NCBI GenBank assembly: GCA_963744115.1
Contig: CAVUSI010000003.1
Location: forward strand, 1-64,000
Length of the DNA stretch: 64,000 nucleotides
From: Chersky-267 sp963744115
GTDB lineage: Bacteria; Chloroflexota; Limnocylindria; Limnocylindrales; CSP1-4
Direction: 5' to 3'
Each line of letters begins with the position of its first letter. Position 1 is the stretch's first letter. Positions 7,408 through 17,400 of this stretch are shown in pieces. The position numbers and the translations under genes are program-made. The notes below the pieces were generated by a model. That model was given only the letters and a program-made list of their open reading frames with translations. It was not told the origin of the DNA and ran no database searches.

Positions 7408-8105
7408 GCGGCAGCCTCCAGGGCAGCGGGGTAGTCGATGGCGCCGGAGAGGAGCGCCTCCCCGAGGATGAGGCCGGCGACGCCGGCATCGCGGACACGT
7501 GAGATCGCGGCCGGGTCGTTGACCCCACCGGCGACGAGGATGTCGGCATCGTACGACCGAACGAGCCGGGACAGCAGGGCGTGGTCCGGACCGGACCCGC
7601 CGTGGGCCAGGACGAACCGCCGGACGCCGAGCCCGACGAGCTCGCCGACCAGCGCCTCGACCGTGGGGACCGTCGGTCGCTTCCACGGGAAGGCGGCCAA
7701 TCGATCCGGTCGCGGGTCGAGCCCGACGGCGAGCCAGTCACCGGCGACCGCGAGACAGTCGGCCAGCAGCGCCGGGTCGTCCACGACCGACATCGCCAGC
7801 ACGACCCGGGTCGCGCCGGCGGCGAAGGCGAGCCGGATGGCATCCGCGCTCTCCATCCCGCCGGCGACCTGGAGGGGCACCGCGACCCGCGCCGCGACGG
7901 CGCCGATCGTCTCGAGGTTCACCGGCATCCCCGCCCGGGCCCCGTCGAAGTCGACGAGGTGGACCACTCGGGCGCCCTGCTCGACGAAGCGGGCGACGAT
8001 CCGGTCGGGCCGGTCGGTCGGCGTCCCCTCGCCGGTCGAGGCGCCGGGCCAGTAGACGATCCGCGAGCGGCCGCCCTCGAGGTCGATGGCGGGGATGACC
8101 TGCAC
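7404..8105 (-). CDS. hisA: HisA-like phosphoribosylformimino-AICAR-P isomerase
   Basis: The 233-residue product is a (beta/alpha)8 barrel of the HisA/HisF family. Asp8 in IPAIDLEGG and the aspartate in AVGLDPR match the two catalytic residues of HisA, which performs an Amadori rearrangement in histidine synthesis. Phosphate-binding loops are seen in VAGGMESADAI and VAGGVNDPAA. The sequence after the first strand is unusual (YWPGASTGEGTPTDRP rather than the common GDY motif), so a related HisA-like role is possible. No other his genes are nearby; it is coupled to two cyclophilin genes by a 4-base overlap. Confidence 0.75.
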   Translation of the reverse strand: MQVIPAIDLEGGRSRIVYWPGASTGEGTPTDRPDRIVARFVEQGARVVHLVDFDGARAGMPVNLETIGAVAARVAVPLQVAGGMESADAIRLAFAAGATRVVLAMSVVDDPALLADCLAVAGDWLAVGLDPRPDRLAAFPWKRPTVPTVEALVGELVGLGVRRFVLAHGGSGPDHALLSRLVRSYDADILVAGGVNDPAAISRVRDAGVAGLILGEALLSGAIDYPAALEAAA

Positions 8106-8111
8106 GACCGG

Positions 8112-9845
8112 CTAGCGCGCGGCGAGCCGGTCGGTGCCGGGCCCGCCGCCGAGCGCCCGCCGGCCGGAGTCGCCCTCGAGGAGGCGGCGATGGAAGCTGA
8201 TCGGCAGGCTCCCGTTGCGGAGCAGGGTGTCGTGGAACACCTTCAGCGAGAACCGGTCGCCGAGGCGAGCCTGCTCATCGGCGCGGAGCTGGAGGAGCAG
8301 GACCTTGCCGAGCAGGTAGCTCAGCTGATACGTCGGTGTGTAGGTGTAGCGGAGGACCTCGGCCCGGGCGTTGGCCGCCTCGAAGCTCGTCCGCTCGACC
8401 ATGTACCGGACGGCGTCGTCCACGCCGATCTCGCCGCGGTGCATCCGGACGTCGAGGATGATCCGGCAGGCTCGCCAGATCGCGTCGGTGTACATGTTCA
8501 GCCGGAAGTTCGCGGCGTCGTCGAAGCCCTGCTCGCGCATCATCTGCTCGGAGTACATCCCCCAGCCCTCGACGAACTCCGGTGCGTTGGTCAGGGCCCG
8601 GCTCAGGCTCGGATGCTTGCCCGCGACCGACAGCTGGAGGTGGTGGCCGGGGTACGCCTCGTGGATGCTGGTGTTGCTGATCGAGCTGTAGTTGTGCTCG
8701 CGCATCGCGTTGGCATCGTTCCCGACCGACGGGGTGACGATGTAGATCCCGTTCGGATCCTTGTCGAACTTGGGCGGGTCGAAGTAGGCGGCGAACGGGA
8801 TCACGTTGCGGATGTACTCGGGCGTGGCGATGACCTCGATCCGCTCGTCGTCCGGGACGGTCACGATGTCGTGGTCGATGAGGTGCTGCCGGGCGCGGTA
8901 CATCACCTCCCGGTACGCGTCGAGGGCGGCCGCGAACGTCGCCGGGTGGTCGCTCTTGATCCGTCCCACCACCGTCTTCTCGTCGACGGTCGGGTCGATC
9001 TCGCGCGCGGCGGCGACCCGGCCGGCCCGGTTCAGCTCGAGCTGCTCCTCGCCGATGGCCAGGATCGCGTCGGCGTCGACCCCGTCGAAGCCACGCAGCG
9101 CGACCAGCTCGTCGTAGCGCTCGCGCCCGAGCGCCCAGTCGTCGGTCCCGCCCGCGAGGGTGCCCTCGAGCCAGGTCCGATAGTCGGCGACGGCCCTCTT
9201 CGTTGCCCTGATCGCGGCGTCGAGCCGGCGCTTTTCGACGGGCCCGAGAACGCCGGCGCCCGCCGCGCCGATCTCGTCGAACAGGGCCGGGATCTCGCCG
9301 GACGTCTCGATCTCGATGGTCTGCCACAGCCGCACCTGGGGGACTACCGCCCGGGACTTGCTCTGCTCGAGGAACGCCGGAGCCGCCTCGAGTCGGCTGG
9401 TCATCGCATCGAGCCGCTCGGCCAGCGGGGCGAAGTCTCGGGCGAACAGGGCGAACAACGGATCGCCGATCCCGTCGAGGGCGGTCGATCGGCGCTCCCA
9501 CAGCCGCTGGATCTCGGAGTCGAACAGGTCGCGGCGGACGTTGTGGATCTCCAGGTCGCGCTCGAACCGTGCCTCGGCCGACAACCCTGCGACGTCGATC
9601 CCCTCGACGGCCGCGAGGTGCGCGCGCTCGGCGGCGATCTCGCCGAGGACGGCGTCGCGCTCGCCGCTCCCGAGCCGGTGATCCTCGGTGTGGATGCCGA
9701 TGAACGTGGCGAAGTCCGGGTGATCGCGGACGATCCGTCGGAAGCGGGCCTCGACGAGGTCGTAGAACCGGTCGTCGAGTGGGCCCGGCTCGGCGGCGGG
9801 AGCCGGCCGGGGAAGCGCGAGGTCGTCGATCGCGTCGTGCGTCAC
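8112..9845 (-). CDS. DUF885 family protein (putative metallopeptidase-like)
   Basis: The 577-residue, mostly helical protein is a member of the DUF885 family. The hallmark HEAYPGHHLQ resembles an extended HExxH zinc site, and a downstream WGMYSEQMM segment with a glutamate is conserved in the family. No signal peptide is seen. The function of DUF885 proteins is poorly established; peptidase activity is inferred from the motif. The gene lies 6 bp from hisA and 37 bp from the threonine aldolase gene, probably one transcription unit. A shorter relative is encoded at 43812-45098. Confidence 0.8.
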   Translation of the reverse strand: MTHDAIDDLALPRPAPAAEPGPLDDRFYDLVEARFRRIVRDHPDFATFIGIHTEDHRLGSGERDAVLGEIAAERAHLAAVEGIDVAGLSAEARFERDLEIHNVRRDLFDSEIQRLWERRSTALDGIGDPLFALFARDFAPLAERLDAMTSRLEAAPAFLEQSKSRAVVPQVRLWQTIEIETSGEIPALFDEIGAAGAGVLGPVEKRRLDAAIRATKRAVADYRTWLEGTLAGGTDDWALGRERYDELVALRGFDGVDADAILAIGEEQLELNRAGRVAAAREIDPTVDEKTVVGRIKSDHPATFAAALDAYREVMYRARQHLIDHDIVTVPDDERIEVIATPEYIRNVIPFAAYFDPPKFDKDPNGIYIVTPSVGNDANAMREHNYSSISNTSIHEAYPGHHLQLSVAGKHPSLSRALTNAPEFVEGWGMYSEQMMREQGFDDAANFRLNMYTDAIWRACRIILDVRMHRGEIGVDDAVRYMVERTSFEAANARAEVLRYTYTPTYQLSYLLGKVLLLQLRADEQARLGDRFSLKVFHDTLLRNGSLPISFHRRLLEGDSGRRALGGGPGTDRLAAR

Positions 9846-9882
9846 GTGGGTCCTCCGAGACGGCCGCTCCGGCAGGCGGTCG

Positions 9883-10989
9883 TCACTGCGTCCCGGCGGT
9901 CGCGGGAGCCGTCTCGCGCAGGGCGGCGGTGACGGCGGCCAGGGTGGTCTCGATGTCGTCCGCCTCGATCCCGTAGTGGGTCACGGCGCGGACCTGACCG
10001 TGCGGATATTCCACCATCAGGACATTCCGCGCACGGAGGGCGTCGAGGAAGGCCGCCCGCGACCGGGCGACCTTGAACACGACGAAGTCGGTCCGGACGC
10101 GACCGGGGTCGAGCGGACCAGGGTCGGGCTGGGCGATCCCGCCGGGCGACTCGATCGCCGTCATCTCGGCGAGGCCGTCGGCCAGCCGCCGGGCGTTGGC
10201 ATGATCGTCGGCCAGTCGCTCGATCATGCCGCTCGGGCCGTCGCGCAGGGCGAGCAGGCCGGGGGCTGCCAGCACCCCCACCTGGCGCAATCCACCACCG
10301 ACGAGCTTCCTGCCCCGGCGCGCGCGCCAGATGAAGTCGCGCGGGCCGACCACGACGGATCCGACCGGGCAGGCGAGGCCCTTGCTCAGGCAGAACGTGA
10401 CGCTGTCCGCGGGCCCGGCGAGCGCGGCCGGGGTGACGCCCAGCGCGACGACGGCGTTGAAGAACCGGGCTCCATCCACGTGGAGCGGGACGTCGTGGCG
10501 GTGGGCGACCGCGGCCACCTCCGTCGTGTACTCCACCGACAGCGGCTGTCCCATCGAATGGGCGTGGGTGTTCTCGATGGTGACCATCCCGCTGATCGGC
10601 TCGTGCGGGTCGGTCGGGTCGCGGAACGCCCCATCGATCTCGACCGGGTCCAGCGTCCCGTCGGGTCGCTCACGAAGCGCCCGGACGCTCGTCCCGACGA
10701 CGACGGCGTGGCCGGCGGCCTCGTCCATGACGATGTGGCTGCTCTCGGCGGCGATCGTCTCCTGGCCGCGACCGAGGTGGGCGAGCTGGGCGACGAGGTT
10801 GCCCTGCGTGCCGCTCGTGACGAACAGCCCGGCCTCCTTGCCGAGGAGCTCCGCCGCCCGTTCCTCGAGCGCGCGGACCGTCGGATCGTCGCCGAAGACG
10901 TCGTCGCCGACCTCCGCCGTGGCCATCGCGCGGCGCATCTCGTCGGTCGGAAGCGTGACGGTGTCAGAGCGCAGATCGATCGGGCGCAT
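9883..10989 (-). CDS. ltaE: Low-specificity L-threonine aldolase, PLP-dependent
   Basis: The 368-residue protein is a fold-type I PLP enzyme that cleaves L-threonine or allo-threonine to glycine and acetaldehyde. RSDTVTLPTDEMR at the N-terminus, EVGDDVFGDDPTV, the SGTQGNLVA loop, HVDGARFFNA with the PLP aspartate, and the Schiff-base lysine in FCLSKGLACPVGS are all family features. I start at 10989 (MRPIDLRSD). A TATACT hexamer ends six bases upstream, predicting a leaderless message. It probably heads the operon running into the DUF885, hisA and cyclophilin genes. Confidence 0.9.
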   Translation of the reverse strand: MRPIDLRSDTVTLPTDEMRRAMATAEVGDDVFGDDPTVRALEERAAELLGKEAGLFVTSGTQGNLVAQLAHLGRGQETIAAESSHIVMDEAAGHAVVVGTSVRALRERPDGTLDPVEIDGAFRDPTDPHEPISGMVTIENTHAHSMGQPLSVEYTTEVAAVAHRHDVPLHVDGARFFNAVVALGVTPAALAGPADSVTFCLSKGLACPVGSVVVGPRDFIWRARRGRKLVGGGLRQVGVLAAPGLLALRDGPSGMIERLADDHANARRLADGLAEMTAIESPGGIAQPDPGPLDPGRVRTDFVVFKVARSRAAFLDALRARNVLMVEYPHGQVRAVTHYGIEADDIETTLAAVTAALRETAPATAGTQ

Positions 10990-10995
10990 CCGGCC

Positions 10996-11001
10996 AGTAT
11001 A
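10996..11001 (-). promoter_or_regulatory. -10 element TATACT of ltaE, leaderless spacing
   Basis: Reading the minus strand, TATACT is followed by GGCCGG and then the ATG at 10989. A start point about seven bases after the hexamer would coincide with the A of the start codon. Confidence 0.6.
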
Positions 11002-11071
11002 GGTTCGGTCCGGCGGTCCTCCGGCCCGGTCGACGAGCCCGCCGCTCGGCGACAACCCGACCGCCACCTGC

Positions 11072-11077
11072 TATCCT
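11072..11077 (+). promoter_or_regulatory. -10 element TATCCT of tRNA-Asp
   Basis: TATCCT lies 16 bases before the mature 5' end of tRNA-Asp, so transcription would begin roughly nine bases upstream of the tRNA. The -35 match is weak. Confidence 0.5.
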
Positions 11078-11093
11078 CCGCATTCGCTGCAAC

Positions 11094-11170
11094 GGACCCG
11101 TGGTGTAGCGGCCCAACATGCCAGCCTGTCACGCTGGAGATCGCCGGTTCGAATCCGGTCGGGTCCGCCA
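11094..11170 (+). tRNA. tRNA-Asp (anticodon GTC), CCA encoded
   Basis: Acceptor GGACCCG pairs with CGGGTCC; the anticodon arm is CCAGC-CTGTCAC-GCTGG with anticodon GTC; the T arm is GCCGG-TTCGAAT-CCGGT. Discriminator G and CCA end at 11170. A G/C-rich terminator hairpin follows 15 bases downstream. Confidence 0.95.
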
Positions 11171-11185
11171 TCGACGCTTTTCCCT

Positions 11186-11215
11186 ACGCCCCGTCCTCCC
11201 GCCCGGACGGGGCGT
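11186..11215 (+). terminator. Terminator hairpin after tRNA-Asp
   Basis: ACGCCCCGTCC (11186-11196) pairs perfectly with GGACGGGGCGT (11205-11215) around an eight-base loop, followed by TCCCT. It separates the tRNA from the capA-like gene, which has its own promoter. Confidence 0.65.
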
Positions 11216-11240
11216 TCCCTATGCCGCGGGACATATCTGG

Positions 11241-11246
11241 CAGACT
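11241..11246 (+). promoter_or_regulatory. -10-like element CAGACT of the capA-like gene, leaderless spacing
   Basis: CAGACT ends six bases before the GTG at 11253. It is one base off the TAGACT used elsewhere in the window, so it is a weaker call than the others of this type. Confidence 0.4.
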
Positions 11247-11252
11247 CCCCGA

Positions 11253-12965
11253 GTGACCGAACCGCGCCGCAGACGCACCCATGCCCACCGCATCGATGAG
11301 GGTCGCCGTCGCATCGCGGTCGGGCCGGTCGCCATCGCGGTCGGCGTCGTCGCCGTCCTCGCCGTCGGGGTGATCCTGCTGGCCGGCCCCGGGCCGGGCT
11401 CGCCGGCGGCGTCGGCATCGAGCGGCCCCGGCGCCTCGAACATCGCGGCCGGTGCCAGCCCCGGGGATGGGTCGGCGTCACCGGTCGGGAGCAGCCAGCC
11501 CGGCGGTGCCTCGCCGTCCGCGGGATCGGGTGCGCCGCCACCGTCGCCCGGCGCGATCGTCGCCGTCCCGATCGTGCCCGTCGTGGACTTCCGCTCGACC
11601 GAGACGAGCGTCCGGGCGGCCGGTGTCAAGGAAGCCGTCTCCGGCCAGAAGGGCGGCTACGCCGCGCTCGAGCTGGTCGAGGCCGACGCGGACGCCATCC
11701 TGGCCGCGCTCGGCACGCCCGTCCCGGGCAGCTCCGGCACGATCGTCCGGGCGAAGGACGTGGCGACGCTGATCAAGGACCTCGAGCAGCATCGCGACCG
11801 GCTGGCGTTCCTGCGGGCCGAGCAGGTCACCCCGGCCGTCAGGGCCCTGGCCTGGGGCACCAAGAGCCTGTTCGGGGTCGACCGCGTGACCGACGCGGCG
11901 GCCTGGCCGCTGAACGCCCAGCTGCCCGCCGGGACGCAGCCGGCCTTCGACCCCGGCTCGACCTGGACGCTCGTCGCCGGCGGCGACATCATGCTCGACC
12001 GCGGGGTCGCCAAGGTGGTCAAGATCCAGGGCAAGGGCGCCGACTTCCCGTTCAACGGCGGGACCGCCACGATCACCGGCCGGACCTGCTGCTCGGCGCT
12101 CGACAACCCGGTCCCGACCACCCGCCGGACCGGCAACGCCGGGGCGGTCCGCGACCTCATCAAGTCGGCCGACCTGGCGGTCGCCAACTTCGAGAACCCG
12201 GCGCCGGACGCGTTCCGCTATCACACCCAGGGGACGACGTTCTCGGCCGATCCGAAGCTCATCTCGGGGTTGGCCAAGGCGGGCATCGACATCGTCTCGA
12301 TCGGCAACAACCACATCGGCGACGCCGGCTCGAAGGGGATCATCGACACCGTCAAGAACCTCAAGAAGTACAAGATCAAGTCGACCGGCGCCGGGTCGAA
12401 CCTCAAGGCGGCGAGGACGCCGGCCACGGCCACGGTCGACGGCGTCAAGGTGGCGATCCTCGGGTACGACACCATCGCCAAGTCGTACGCCGCCGGGCCG
12501 TCGTCGGCCGGCAGTGCCCAGCTCAGTCGGGCGGTCGTCAAGGCCGACATCAAGAAGGCGCGGGCGAACGGCGCCGACGTCGTGATCGTCTATCCCCACT
12601 GGGGGACCGAGTACAGCCCCAGGCCGTTCGCCTCGCAGCAGGCACTGGCCCGCTCGATCATCGATGCGGGAGCCGACATGGTCATCGGCAACCATGCCCA
12701 CTGGGTCGGCGCGATGGAGGTCTACAAGGGCAAGCCGATCTGGTACGCCCTCGGCAACTTCGTCTTCGACCAGGATTGGTCGGAGCCGACGATGGAGGGG
12801 ATCACCCTCGAGCTCACGTTCCGCGGCAGCGACCTCGCCCAGGTCCGGATCAGGCCCCACGTGATCCTGGACAAGTCGCAACCGAACTTCATGGATCCGG
12901 CCGGCACGGGGCGGGTGGTGATGGGCCAGCTGTTCGACGCCTCGCGGAAGCTGCTTCCGTGGTAG
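11253..12965 (+). CDS. CapA family poly-gamma-glutamate/capsule protein (metallophosphatase fold)
   Basis: The 570-residue protein has one N-terminal membrane segment (about 25-50), a serine/glycine/proline-rich linker (50-110), an unassigned domain (110-240) and a CapA metallophosphatase-like domain from about 245. Motifs are VAGGDIMLDRGV, AVANFENP, SIGNNHIGDAG, YPHWGTEY, IGNHAHWVGAMEVYKGKP and YALGNFVFDQDW, which supply the metal-binding histidines and aspartates. Relatives work in making or anchoring poly-gamma-glutamate or other surface polymers. I start at the GTG at 11253; the frame upstream runs into tRNA-Asp. No capB or capC is nearby, so the polymer link is uncertain. Confidence 0.8.
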   Translation: MTEPRRRRTHAHRIDEGRRRIAVGPVAIAVGVVAVLAVGVILLAGPGPGSPAASASSGPGASNIAAGASPGDGSASPVGSSQPGGASPSAGSGAPPPSPGAIVAVPIVPVVDFRSTETSVRAAGVKEAVSGQKGGYAALELVEADADAILAALGTPVPGSSGTIVRAKDVATLIKDLEQHRDRLAFLRAEQVTPAVRALAWGTKSLFGVDRVTDAAAWPLNAQLPAGTQPAFDPGSTWTLVAGGDIMLDRGVAKVVKIQGKGADFPFNGGTATITGRTCCSALDNPVPTTRRTGNAGAVRDLIKSADLAVANFENPAPDAFRYHTQGTTFSADPKLISGLAKAGIDIVSIGNNHIGDAGSKGIIDTVKNLKKYKIKSTGAGSNLKAARTPATATVDGVKVAILGYDTIAKSYAAGPSSAGSAQLSRAVVKADIKKARANGADVVIVYPHWGTEYSPRPFASQQALARSIIDAGADMVIGNHAHWVGAMEVYKGKPIWYALGNFVFDQDWSEPTMEGITLELTFRGSDLAQVRIRPHVILDKSQPNFMDPAGTGRVVMGQLFDASRKLLPW

Positions 12966-12993
12966 GGCGTCGACGACGAGGAGGAACGGGTCG

Positions 12994-13368
12994 ATGAGCG
13001 GCTTCAAGGAATTCCTGCTGAAGACCAACGCGCTCGCCCTGGCGATCGGCGTCATCATCGGTGTCGCCCTCGGCAACGTCGTGAACTCGCTGGTCAACGA
13101 CATCCTGATGCCGCCGATCGGGCGGATCCTCGGCGGCGTCGACTTCGCGAGCATGAAGATCGTCCTGCTCGCCGCCGTCAACGGCGACCCGAAGACCGAG
13201 GTCGCGATCCGTTACGGCTCGTTCATCAACTCGGTGATCACCTTCGTCATCGTCGCGCTCGTGGTGTACGTCATCGCCAAGGTGATGATCAAGGAGGAGG
13301 AGCCGGCCGGCCCGAGCGACGAAGTCGTGCTGCTGACGGAGATCCGCGACGCCCTCAAGGCGCGCTGA
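12994..13368 (+). CDS. mscL: Large-conductance mechanosensitive channel
   Basis: The 124-residue protein forms the pentameric MscL channel that releases solutes on hypo-osmotic shock. It opens with the amphipathic helix MSGFKEFLLKTNALALAIGV, has transmembrane helix 1 with the conserved pore stretch IGVALGNVVNSLVNDILMPP, a periplasmic loop, transmembrane helix 2 (FINSVITFVIVALVVYVIAK) and a cytoplasmic helix ending LLTEIRDALKAR. The length is close to that of the E. coli protein (136). GAGGAGGAA precedes the ATG. It lies 28 bp after the CapA-like gene. Confidence 0.95.
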   Translation: MSGFKEFLLKTNALALAIGVIIGVALGNVVNSLVNDILMPPIGRILGGVDFASMKIVLLAAVNGDPKTEVAIRYGSFINSVITFVIVALVVYVIAKVMIKEEEPAGPSDEVVLLTEIRDALKAR

Positions 13369-13423
13369 GCGGTCGACCCTGGTGGGATCGACCCGGCCGG
13401 ATCCGTCCGGCCCGGCAGGTGGG

Positions 13424-14371
13424 TCAGTCGAGGCCCGCGAACAGGTCGGTCTCGGGGAGGGTGGTCTCGACCCGTGACTCGCGGAGGATGTACGCCTCGC
13501 GGCCCCAGCTCTCGCGCCAGCCCTCGTAGCCGAGGAGCATGAACGGGCTCTGGTCGCTGATCTGGGTGACGTGCTCGTGGATCGCCGCCCACTTCTTCTC
13601 GAGCGGATCGCCGGACACGTCCAGCCAGGTCGTGATGGTGTCATCGGGCACGAGCATCTTCGCCGCGAACGCCTCGAACTCGGCCACCTGCTCGGGGGTC
13701 GCGTCTTCCGGCGGCTCCCAGAAGCTCTTCTTGCCGAGCGCCTTGAGCCGTTCCGCCATCAGCCCGCGGACGGATGCCGGGATGGCCTGCTCGTAGAGCT
13801 TCGACGGCGCCCACGGCGCGAGCCCGCCTTCCTCGATGGAGCCGCCCGACCCGCCGTGCTCGGTGGCGAGCTGCTCGGGGTACCAGGCCGGATCGCCGGC
13901 CCGCTCGAACGCGCGGATACCGACGTCGTGGGTCCGGATGTGGTCGGGGTGGCCGTAGCCGCCGAAGGCGTTGTAGGTGGTGATCACGTCGGGCTGGTAG
14001 CGACGGACGAGCCAGGTCAGGCGGCCGGCGGCCTCGTCGATCGGGGCCTGCCAGAAGGACCGGGGATCGTGATTGCCGGGGGTCCCCATCATCCCGGAGT
14101 CGCGATAGCCGAGGTTCTCCCACTCCGTCACCCCGAGGACCCCCATCGCCCGCTCGAGCTCACCGGCCCGGATCTCACCGAGGCGACGGTGGTTGTCGGG
14201 CGTGTCCATCTCGGGCACGACGATCTCGCCGAGCTCGCCCCGGGTGCCGGTGACGAGGATCACCCGGTGGCCGTCGGCGACGGCCCGGGCCATCGCTCCG
14301 CCGGTCCCGATCGTCTCGTCGTCCGGGTGAGCGTGGACGGTCATCAGGGTGAGGCGGCGTGGTTCGGTCAT
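13424..14371 (-). CDS. PIG-L family deacetylase (LmbE/Mca-like)
   Basis: The 315-residue zinc hydrolase removes an acetyl or acyl group from a sugar amine. The AHPDDE motif at about 14-19 and GYGHPDHIRTHD at about 140-150 provide zinc ligands and the catalytic aspartate. The length and the middle region are closer to mycothiol-conjugate amidases (Mca) than to short LmbE proteins, but the thiol cofactor of this organism is unknown, so I do not claim mycothiol. A TAGGAT element six bases before the ATG predicts a leaderless transcript. It is divergent from the cyclase gene. Confidence 0.85.
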   Translation of the reverse strand: MTEPRRLTLMTVHAHPDDETIGTGGAMARAVADGHRVILVTGTRGELGEIVVPEMDTPDNHRRLGEIRAGELERAMGVLGVTEWENLGYRDSGMMGTPGNHDPRSFWQAPIDEAAGRLTWLVRRYQPDVITTYNAFGGYGHPDHIRTHDVGIRAFERAGDPAWYPEQLATEHGGSGGSIEEGGLAPWAPSKLYEQAIPASVRGLMAERLKALGKKSFWEPPEDATPEQVAEFEAFAAKMLVPDDTITTWLDVSGDPLEKKWAAIHEHVTQISDQSPFMLLGYEGWRESWGREAYILRESRVETTLPETDLFAGLD

Positions 14372-14377
14372 CGGGGC

Positions 14378-14383
14378 ATCCTA
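14378..14383 (-). promoter_or_regulatory. -10 element TAGGAT of the PIG-L gene, leaderless spacing
   Basis: On the minus strand TAGGAT is followed by six bases and the ATG at 14371. Confidence 0.55.
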
Positions 14384-14470
14384 GCCGACCTTGCGGCATG
14401 GAGCCTCGACGCATCACCGTGCGTCGGGCTACGCTGCGCGGTGCATCCACATCGGGAGTGAGGATCCGGG

Positions 14471-17400
14471 TTGACTTGCCCGAGCTGCGGTAGCGCGAAC
14501 CTGGTCGGGGCCAAGTTCTGTTCCGAATGCGGGAACCGCCTTGCCTCGGCCTGTCCGAGCTGCGGTGCCCAGAACGCTCCCGGCGCGAAGTTCTGCTCCG
14601 ACTGTGGCACGCGGCTCGGAGCCGTGGCTTCGGCAGGCCCCGGCACCCAGGGTGTCGCGGAGGCGAGGACCGGGTCGGCGATCGCGCCACCCGCAGCGCA
14701 GCCGATCAGCCACGGCGGGACGACCGAGCGCCGGGTCGTCAGCGTCCTGTTCGCCGACCTGGTGGGATTCACGACGCTGGCCTCGGATCGGGACTCCGAG
14801 CAGGTGCGCGACCTCCTGACCCGCTACTTCGACACCGCTCGCGAGGTCATCGAACGCTACGGCGGGACCGTGGAGAAGTTCATCGGCGACGCCGTGATGG
14901 CCGTCTGGGGCACGCCGGTCGTCCGCGAGGCCGACGCGGAGTGGGCGGTCCGGGCGGCGCTCGACCTCGTCGCCGCCGTGCGGGGCCTGGATTCGGGCGC
15001 GGACGGCCGCGGCCTGGAAGCACGAGCGGGCGTCCTGACCGGCGAGGCCGCCGTCACCCTCGGTGCGACGGGTCAGGGCATGGTCGCGGGCGACCTCGTC
15101 AACACCGCGAGCCGGCTCCAGTCGGTCGCGCCCCCCGGGAGCGTCCTCGTCGGAGAAGCGACGATGCGCGCGACCGACCGGGCGATCGTCTTCGAGGAGG
15201 CCGGCGAGCAGACGCTCAAGGGCAAGACCGCACCGGTCCCCGCCTGGCGCGCCCTCCGCGTCGTCGCGAAGCGCGGCGGTCAGGGTCGGAGCGAGGGTCT
15301 CGAGGCCCCGTTCGTCGGCCGCGACGACGAGCTTCGCCTGATGAAGGACTTCTTCCACGCGACGTCGCGTGAGCGCCGCGCGCGTCTGCTGTCGGTCACC
15401 GGCCAGGGCGGCATCGGCAAGAGCCGCCTGACCTGGGAGTTCCTCAAGTACATCGACGGCGTGCTGGAGACCGTCTACTGGCACGAGGGTCGTTCACCGG
15501 CCCTGGGTGACGGCGTGACGTTCTGGGCCCTCGGCGAGATGGTCCGTCGGCGAGCCGGGCTGGCCGAGACCGATGACGAGGCCACGACCCGGGCCGGGAT
15601 CGCGACCACCCTCGCCGAGTTCGTGCCGGATGAGAGCGAACGCCGCTGGATCGAGGCCGCCCTGCTCGCGCTGCTGGGGTTCGGCGACGCCTCGGCCCGC
15701 AACCGGGACGAGCTGTTCGCGGCCTGGCGGACCTTCTTCGAGCGTGTCGCCACGGAGAGTCCGGCCGTCCTGGTCTTCGAGGACCTGCAATGGGCGGATC
15801 CGGGCCTGCTGGACTTCATCGACCATCTGCTCGAGTGGTCGACCAGCCATCCGATCTTCGTCATCACCCTGGCCCGCCCCGAGCTGCTCGATCGGCGCGC
15901 CGGCTGGGGTGCCGGTCGTCGCAACTTCGTCGCGCTGTCGCTCGAGCCGTTGAACGAAGCGGCGATGCGCCAGCTCCTGGCGGGGCTCGTCCCCGGTCTC
16001 CCGGAACGGGCCGTGCGGTCGGTCCTCGAGCGGGCCGGCGGGATCCCGCTGTACGCCGTCGAGACCGTCCGGATGCTCGTCGCGGAGGGCAAGCTCGAGG
16101 AGGCGGATGGCGCGTTCCGACCGGTGGGCGACCTGGGTGACCTGGCCGTCCCCGAGACGCTCCACGCGCTCATCGCGGCCCGCCTCGACGCGCTCGAGCC
16201 GACCGATCGGGCGATCCTCCAGGACGCGTCTGTCCTCGGTCAGACGTTCACCGTCGCCGCCCTGTCGGCCCTGCGCGGGGAGGCCGTAGAGGCGCTCGAG
16301 CCGTCGCTCCGGGCGCTCGTCCGGCGAGAGGTCCTCCTGCTCGACACCGACCCGCGCTCGCCCGAGCGCGGGCAGTTCGGGTTCGCCCAGGCGCTCCTCC
16401 GCGAGGTCGCGTACTCGACCCTGTCGAAGAAGGACCGGCGCACTCGCCACCTGGCCGCAGCCCACTACTTCGAGGAGATGGGCGACGACGAGACGGCCGG
16501 CGTCCTGGCCACCCACTACGTCGATGCGTATCTGGCTTCACCCGAGGGCGACGAGGCCGAGGCGGTGGCCAACCAGGCCCGGATCGCACTCCGGGCGGCC
16601 GCCGAGCGGGCGATCGCCCTCGGCTCGCACGATCAAGGGATCACCTTCCTCCGGCGCGCGCTGACGGTCACCATCGATCCTTCGGACGAAGCTTCCATCC
16701 TCGAGCGGATCGGCGCGGCCGCCGCGGCGGCGAGCCGCTTCGATGAGGCGGACGTGGCCCTTCGCCGAGCGGTGGAGATCGAGACGGCGGGCGGCGATCC
16801 GGTAGCGATCGCCCGGGCGACCGTGGCGCAGGCCGGGGCGCTGATCACCTCCTTCCGGTCGACCGACGCGCTGCGCATCCTCGAACCCGCGTATTCGACC
16901 CTGGCCGAGGCTCTGGGCGAGACGCCGATCGTCGCCGAGATGACGGCGCAGATCGCGCGCGCCCATCAGCTGCACGAGGATCCTGCCCAGGCGATCGCCT
17001 GGGCGGAGCGCTCACTCGCGATCAGCGAGCGGCTCTACCTCCTCCCGACCCTGGCCGAGGCGATCATCACCAAGGGTGCGAGCCTGACCCACACCGGCCG
17101 CGTGTGGGAAGGGATCGGACTGGTCCGGGCGGGCCAGCAGCTGGCCGAAACGAACGGCTACATCGCGACGCGCCTTCGAGCCGCCGTGTCGCTGAGCGGG
17201 ATCCTGGCCGCCTACGACCCACGTCAGGCCTTCGAGATCGGACGCGACGGCTATGAGCTCGCGGCACGGCTCGGTTATCGGCACGTCGCGGTCATCCTCG
17301 CGGCGAACGCCGGTGAGGCCGCCCTCTCGGCGGGCGAGCTCGACTGGGCGATCGCAGCCCTGACCGAGAGCAGTGGCCTCGAGCTCGCCGACATCGACCG

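Noticed and set aside
7581..9932. 783-codon plus-strand frame opposite hisA and the DUF885 gene
   Set aside because: Long antisense frames are common in GC-rich DNA; composition is unnatural and both minus-strand genes have clear family motifs.
11118..11252. Longer N-terminus for the capA-like protein
   Set aside because: The extra codons lie in tRNA-Asp and its terminator; the GTG at 11253 has a matching promoter.
11071..11541. Minus-strand frames over 10386-11541
   Set aside because: They cross tRNA-Asp and are arginine-rich shadows of ltaE and the capA-like gene.
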